From Euperipatoides rowelli (taxonomy: Eukaryota > Onychophora > Udeonychophora > Euonychophora > Peripatopsidae), in assembly GCA_003024985.2 (NCBI GenBank), contig PXIH01S0002016.1: DNA of 10,088 nt. One strand, 5' to 3'. The notes beneath the pieces are model-generated. The model was given only the letters and a program-made list of their open reading frames with translations. It ran no database searches and was not told where the DNA came from. A program made the translations under genes and the position numbers. Position 1 is the first letter of the stretch. Each line of letters opens with the position of its first letter. Shown in pieces: positions 7,634 through 10,088 of the stretch.

Positions 7634-7890
7634 GATGAGTCGTTCATGAATGATTTGTTGGCTGTGAACAAATCATGACTGTAAACAACACATTCACTGC
7701 TCACTAAAAAGTGAACAAATCGTTCACACTGCCATTATCGAGATATGCATAAAGCATTTAACAAAAGGAAACCCGACTCAAAACACATTATATCTCTGCA
7801 GTTATTGACATGTGAAATTTTCAATTGTCCTATATGAACAAATTATCATGAACGACTCACTTAGGTGAATGAGTTTGTGAACTAGTTCAC
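7634..7890. mobile_element. Foldback element built of GTTCAT/GTGAAC motifs
   Basis: GATGAGTCGTTCATGAATGA (from 7634) pairs with the region ending at 7860 (CATGAACGACTCAC). Further in, ATGATTTGTT (7650-7659) also forms a perfect local hairpin with AACAAATCAT (7667-7676). GTGAAC-AAATC-GTTCAC (near 7711-7728) and the perfect 14-bp palindrome GTGAACTAGTTCAC (7877-7890) repeat the theme. CCGCCATCACT near 7912-7922 resembles a hAT-type end read on the minus strand (AGTGATGGCGG), so the true element may extend to about 7922. The left boundary is not clear. Confidence 0.5.
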
Positions 7891-8084
7891 CAAAAATGAA
7901 TGCCCTCTGACCGCCATCACTCTATCATAGCAAATGTGAATATTTAAAATGAGTCACACAAATATAAAGCGTTCATAAAGTCTCGTTCAATACGAAATAT
8001 GATTTATAAAAACTGTTATTGGTAGCAATGGCAAAATGTAGATAACTCCATGTTTTGTCGAATATCTCTTCGGAGACAGCTATC

Positions 8085-8345
8085 CAGCATCCACCTATTA
8101 AGAAATAATAAAAACTTTTTGAGTTCACCTATATTTAACATAAACTGTTCACTGCTACCTGTATATTTTTTAATGTAATATGGAAAATACTATTACCCAG
8201 CATGCACCCTTTGTTTCCCAGCATGCACCCATTATTCCCAGCATGCACTTATTGCTACTCAGCATGCATCTATTAAGAAATAACACAAACTATTCAGCTA
8301 CGGTGCGTATAATTAATTTTTAATGTTTTTCATAATGAGGAAAAT
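8085..8345 (+). repeat. Diverged direct repeat, offset 175 bp, enclosing a minisatellite
   Basis: The first copy begins CAGCAT at 8085 and contains CTATTAAGAAATAA at 8095-8108. The second begins CAGCAT at 8260 and contains the same 14 bp at 8270-8283. Downstream similarity continues (GTATATTTTTTAATG against AATTAATTTTTAATG, then GGAAAATA in both), although the second copy lacks about 30 bp. The duplication brackets the 20- to 21-bp repeats at 8196-8278. Confidence 0.5.
8196..8278 (+). repeat. Minisatellite of CCCAGCATGCACCC units (four copies, 20-21 bp)
   Basis: CCCAGCATGCA begins at 8196, 8217 and 8237, and a CTCAGCATGCA variant begins at 8258. Each is followed by a short T-rich spacer. The unit contains the palindrome GCATGC (an SphI site). 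The first member of the series may be the CCAGCATCCACC at 8084. Confidence 0.8.
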
Positions 8346-8518
8346 ATTTTTCCTAAATTAAATTTTTAAGAGATACTAAAAAAAATATTAGCTACAATAA
8401 AATTAAATTCTACATATTTAAAACAATTTTATTCTTCATAAATCTTCTATATATTATAATGGTACAGCTCACACCCTGTGGGGGATTACTCACTAGTCCA
8501 GCCCGAAAAAGAACATAG

Positions 8519-8548
8519 TCTATATTTTGACAGAGGTCAAAATATAGA
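8519..8548. repeat. Perfect 13-bp inverted repeat with 4-base loop
   Basis: TCTATATTTTGAC (8519-8531), loop AGAG, GTCAAAATATAGA (8536-8548). It is followed at once by T25 (8550-8574). A stem plus T-run looks like an intrinsic terminator, but that mechanism is bacterial. Here it is more likely a transposon relic or a hairpin adjoining a homopolymer. Confidence 0.75.
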
Positions 8549-8549
8549 A

Positions 8550-8584
8550 TTTTTTTTTTTTTTTTTTTTTTTTTGGGGGGGGGG
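8550..8584 (+). repeat. T25-G10 homopolymer junction
   Basis: A run of 25 T passes directly into 10 G. A comparable T-run followed by ATGGGGGGGGGGGG lies at 8952-8977. The two may derive from one repeat family with a poly-C/poly-A tail on the minus strand, or be independent simple repeats. Confidence 0.8.
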
Positions 8585-8951
8585 CTTTAAATAGTAATAT
8601 GTCAAATTTTGAGCAGATTGGTGGAATGGCTGAGAATTGTAGAGAACATACTGTACAGTATATCAATGTCTATATGCAGACCATTGATTTTATATAAAGT
8701 GAGTACCGGTATATATATTTATATATTAGATGTACAATAATATATAATTTTGTTAAAAATTTAAAATTTTCAGCAGTCCTTTTAATGTATTCCTCCCTTT
8801 CTGTTCAAATTTTTAAATTGTAACTTAATTCAATAAAAGATATTAAGATGGTTTTTCCATATAAAAAAAAAAGATTACCAAATAACAATTTATGATCCAT
8901 TTTTTCGTTATGAAATCAGGTCACTTTAATATTTGAAAAATGTTTGGTTTG

Positions 8952-8985
8952 ATTTTTTTTTTTATGGGGGGGGGGGGTGAGGGGG
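8952..8985 (+). repeat. T-run followed by G12 and G5 runs
   Basis: A run of 12 T is followed by A, T, 12 G, TGA and 5 G. The G tracts could form intramolecular G-structures, but this was not tested. Confidence 0.75.
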
Positions 8986-9354
8986 TGATATTTTTAGAAA
9001 GGCAGGTGGGCTTTTAATTTGAAATTAGGCCAGTGCCTATGACGTGTGACTTTAAGTCATTTCTTCCAATCTCCACAACACTTTGATTAAAATATTATCT
9101 GTCATGTGAAAGTCTTTTCTAGTTATTGTTATCATTTCTATTATTTTGTGTAACACAATTTGAATAGTGATATTATTAGCGTCAACTTCTTCAACAATAA
9201 TTCAATGCAATTTGGATATTACGAGCCGCTGAAGTTGTCACTTTGAACATAAATCAACACTTTCATTTGAAGTTGATAAATGCTGACACTTAAAGTACTG
9301 AAAGCAATATTTCTCAAATAAAGAATAAATATCAATTCCTTAATGGAAATGTCA

Positions 9355-9380
9355 TCACTTCCTGACAAAACAGGAAGTGA
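9355..9380. repeat. Perfect 10-bp hairpin TCACTTCCTG / CAGGAAGTGA
   Basis: The arms are 9355-9364 and 9371-9380 with loop ACAAAA. Each arm contains the ETS core GGAAGT, and the right arm reads on into GGAAGTGAAAG, which matches the spacing of an ETS-IRF composite element (GGAANNGAAA). Function is not implied. Confidence 0.6.
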
Positions 9381-9709
9381 AAGTTAGAAAATAAAAGTGC
9401 AGCTGAGATTGATAAAAGCCAGATGCAACGAAACAAAATCTTCATTAAGGAGCTCTTAAGTTAAAAGTCATATTTTCAAACCAAAGAAGAAAATGGATTG
9501 TTTTGTTTTAAATACCTTTGTGAGAAAAAATCTATAAAATTTAATTAAAAAAAAAAAGAATTAAAATTTTATTTTATATTTCATATTTCAGGTATTTATT
9601 TATTTAAATAATAATAAATACAAAACATTATATGAATAATTTATAAGAAGGTTTTGCCCCTAAGGATATGATCTTTTTGTACAGTACTTTGATTAAGGAT
9701 AAATCTAAT

Positions 9710-9772
9710 TAATATAATATTAGTTATGAGTAATATAATATTAGTTATGAGTAATATAATATTAGTTATGAG
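9710..9772 (+). repeat. Three identical 21-bp tandem repeats
   Basis: The units are 9710-9730, 9731-9751 and 9752-9772. Each begins TAATATAATATTAG and ends TTATGAG, with no differences between copies. Complete identity suggests recent expansion, or a length-variable locus. Confidence 0.95.
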
Positions 9773-9864
9773 TAACACTCCAAATAAAAATCATAATTGG
9801 TAGAATACACAAAAAAAATCGGAATAACTATCAATTAATTCAAATCATTTAGGCTGTGTTTTTT

Positions 9865-10060
9865 AAAAATCTCCGAGTTCTCGGAGAACTATAGGAAAAG
9901 CTCTGAATCTGGAGAAGTCGTATTTTAAAAAAAATAAGACATTTTCTATTGCGGATTTTAATAATCTCTGATGAACTCGGAGAACTATGAGAGAAGCCTC
10001 TAACTTTTCCAAGAAGTAGCATCGGGGTTCGGAGAACTTGGGATAAGTACCCACAATGCA
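9865..10060. repeat. Diverged repeat element with CTCGGAGAACTAT motifs
   Basis: CTCGGAGAACTAT occurs at 9880-9892 and 9976-9988, and a third variant, TTCGGAGAACTT, at 10028-10039. The first two lie in a longer direct repeat about 93-97 bp apart (AATCTC..., then AGAAAAGC or AGAGAAGCCTCT, then a GAAGT block near 9914 and 10013). CTCCGAG-TT-CTCGGAG (9871-9886) is a small perfect hairpin. The right part, ACCCACAATGCA (10049-10060), resembles the ends of known non-autonomous elements, but I could not fix boundaries or a target-site duplication. Open frames on the minus strand here are by-products of this repeat. Confidence 0.5.
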
Positions 10061-10088
10061 TTTTAACACAATCAAAATCCAAAATATA

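Larger units (their letters stand above)
5945..10088 (+). other. Intron (5' part) downstream of aminopeptidase P exon B
   Basis: A GTAAAC donor opens this intron. No segment resembling the downstream part of the catalytic domain (a conserved EPGYY-like block in the family) appears before the window ends, so the intron is at least 4.1 kb. It is rich in small repeats, listed separately. The stretches 6480-7230 and 8990-9350 contain AT-rich sequence, short A or T runs and no coding signal that I can support. Confidence 0.75.

Noticed and set aside
8196-8278. CRISPR-like array
   Set aside because: The repeats are 11-14 bp with short similar spacers in an animal genome. This is a minisatellite.
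8519-8575. Rho-independent-type terminator
   Set aside because: The hairpin plus T-run has the right shape, but the window is eukaryotic intron sequence, where this mechanism does not apply.
9580-9620. Acceptor-like TATTTCAG before 9591
   Set aside because: The following sequence is AT-rich with immediate stops and no peptidase similarity.
9849-10082. Two minus-strand frames of 70-77 codons
   Set aside because: The internal SYSS-/SHSS- repetition in translation comes from the duplicated CGGAGAACT DNA motif, not from a protein.

Overview
This window is eukaryotic, almost certainly animal, nuclear DNA. It is strongly A+T-rich, has no long open reading frame, and is dominated by intron-like sequence full of short transposon remnants, hairpin elements and low-complexity tracts. 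The only host coding sequence I can support is two short exons on the plus strand (3514-3583 and 5840-5944). Their splice sites are canonical and they join in phase. Together they encode 58 residues of the metallopeptidase (M24B, 'pita-bread') domain of an Xaa-Pro aminopeptidase (aminopeptidase P). The second exon carries the hallmark HGTGHGIG motif with the metal-binding His. The exons before and after lie outside the window, so most of the 10 kb is three large introns. The species cannot be read from the sequence. Large AT-rich introns and abundant small hAT elements fit an aquatic invertebrate such as a mollusc, but this is a weak inference.

Layout. 1-365: AT-rich DNA with a short degenerate TTAGGG-like patch. 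366-895: the decayed 3' end of a LINE reverse transcriptase on the minus strand. 930-1240: low-copy repeat fragments with small inverted repeats. 1340-2290: unremarkable AT-rich DNA with poly-G and poly-A tracts. 2293-2397: a hairpin MITE. 2824-3140: an imperfect tandem duplication of about 150 bp. One of its copies holds a perfect 16-bp palindrome flanked by an exact 8-bp duplication. 3514-3583: exon A. 3743-4374: a small hAT-like element interrupted by a second hAT-like element (3906-4345) with a perfect 8-bp target-site duplication. 4643-4846: two neighbouring foldback elements. 5197-5585: a hairpin and degenerate microsatellite. 5840-5944: exon B. 6211-6470: a cluster of palindromic bZIP-like and YY1-like motifs. 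7243-7540: a third hAT-like element. 7634-7890: a foldback element built from GTGAAC/GTTCAT motifs. 8085-8345: a diverged direct repeat enclosing a minisatellite. 8519-8584: a perfect inverted repeat next to T25G10. 9355-9380: a perfect hairpin. 9710-9772: three identical 21-bp repeats. 9865-10060: a diverged repeat element.

There is no operon or multi-gene system here. The window is best read as the middle of one large-intron aminopeptidase P gene whose introns have repeatedly received non-autonomous DNA transposons. I see no convincing evidence for a novel biological system. The most interesting items are the palindrome with an 8-bp duplication, which has an empty counterpart in the sister repeat copy, the nested hAT pair, and the two related hairpin elements.
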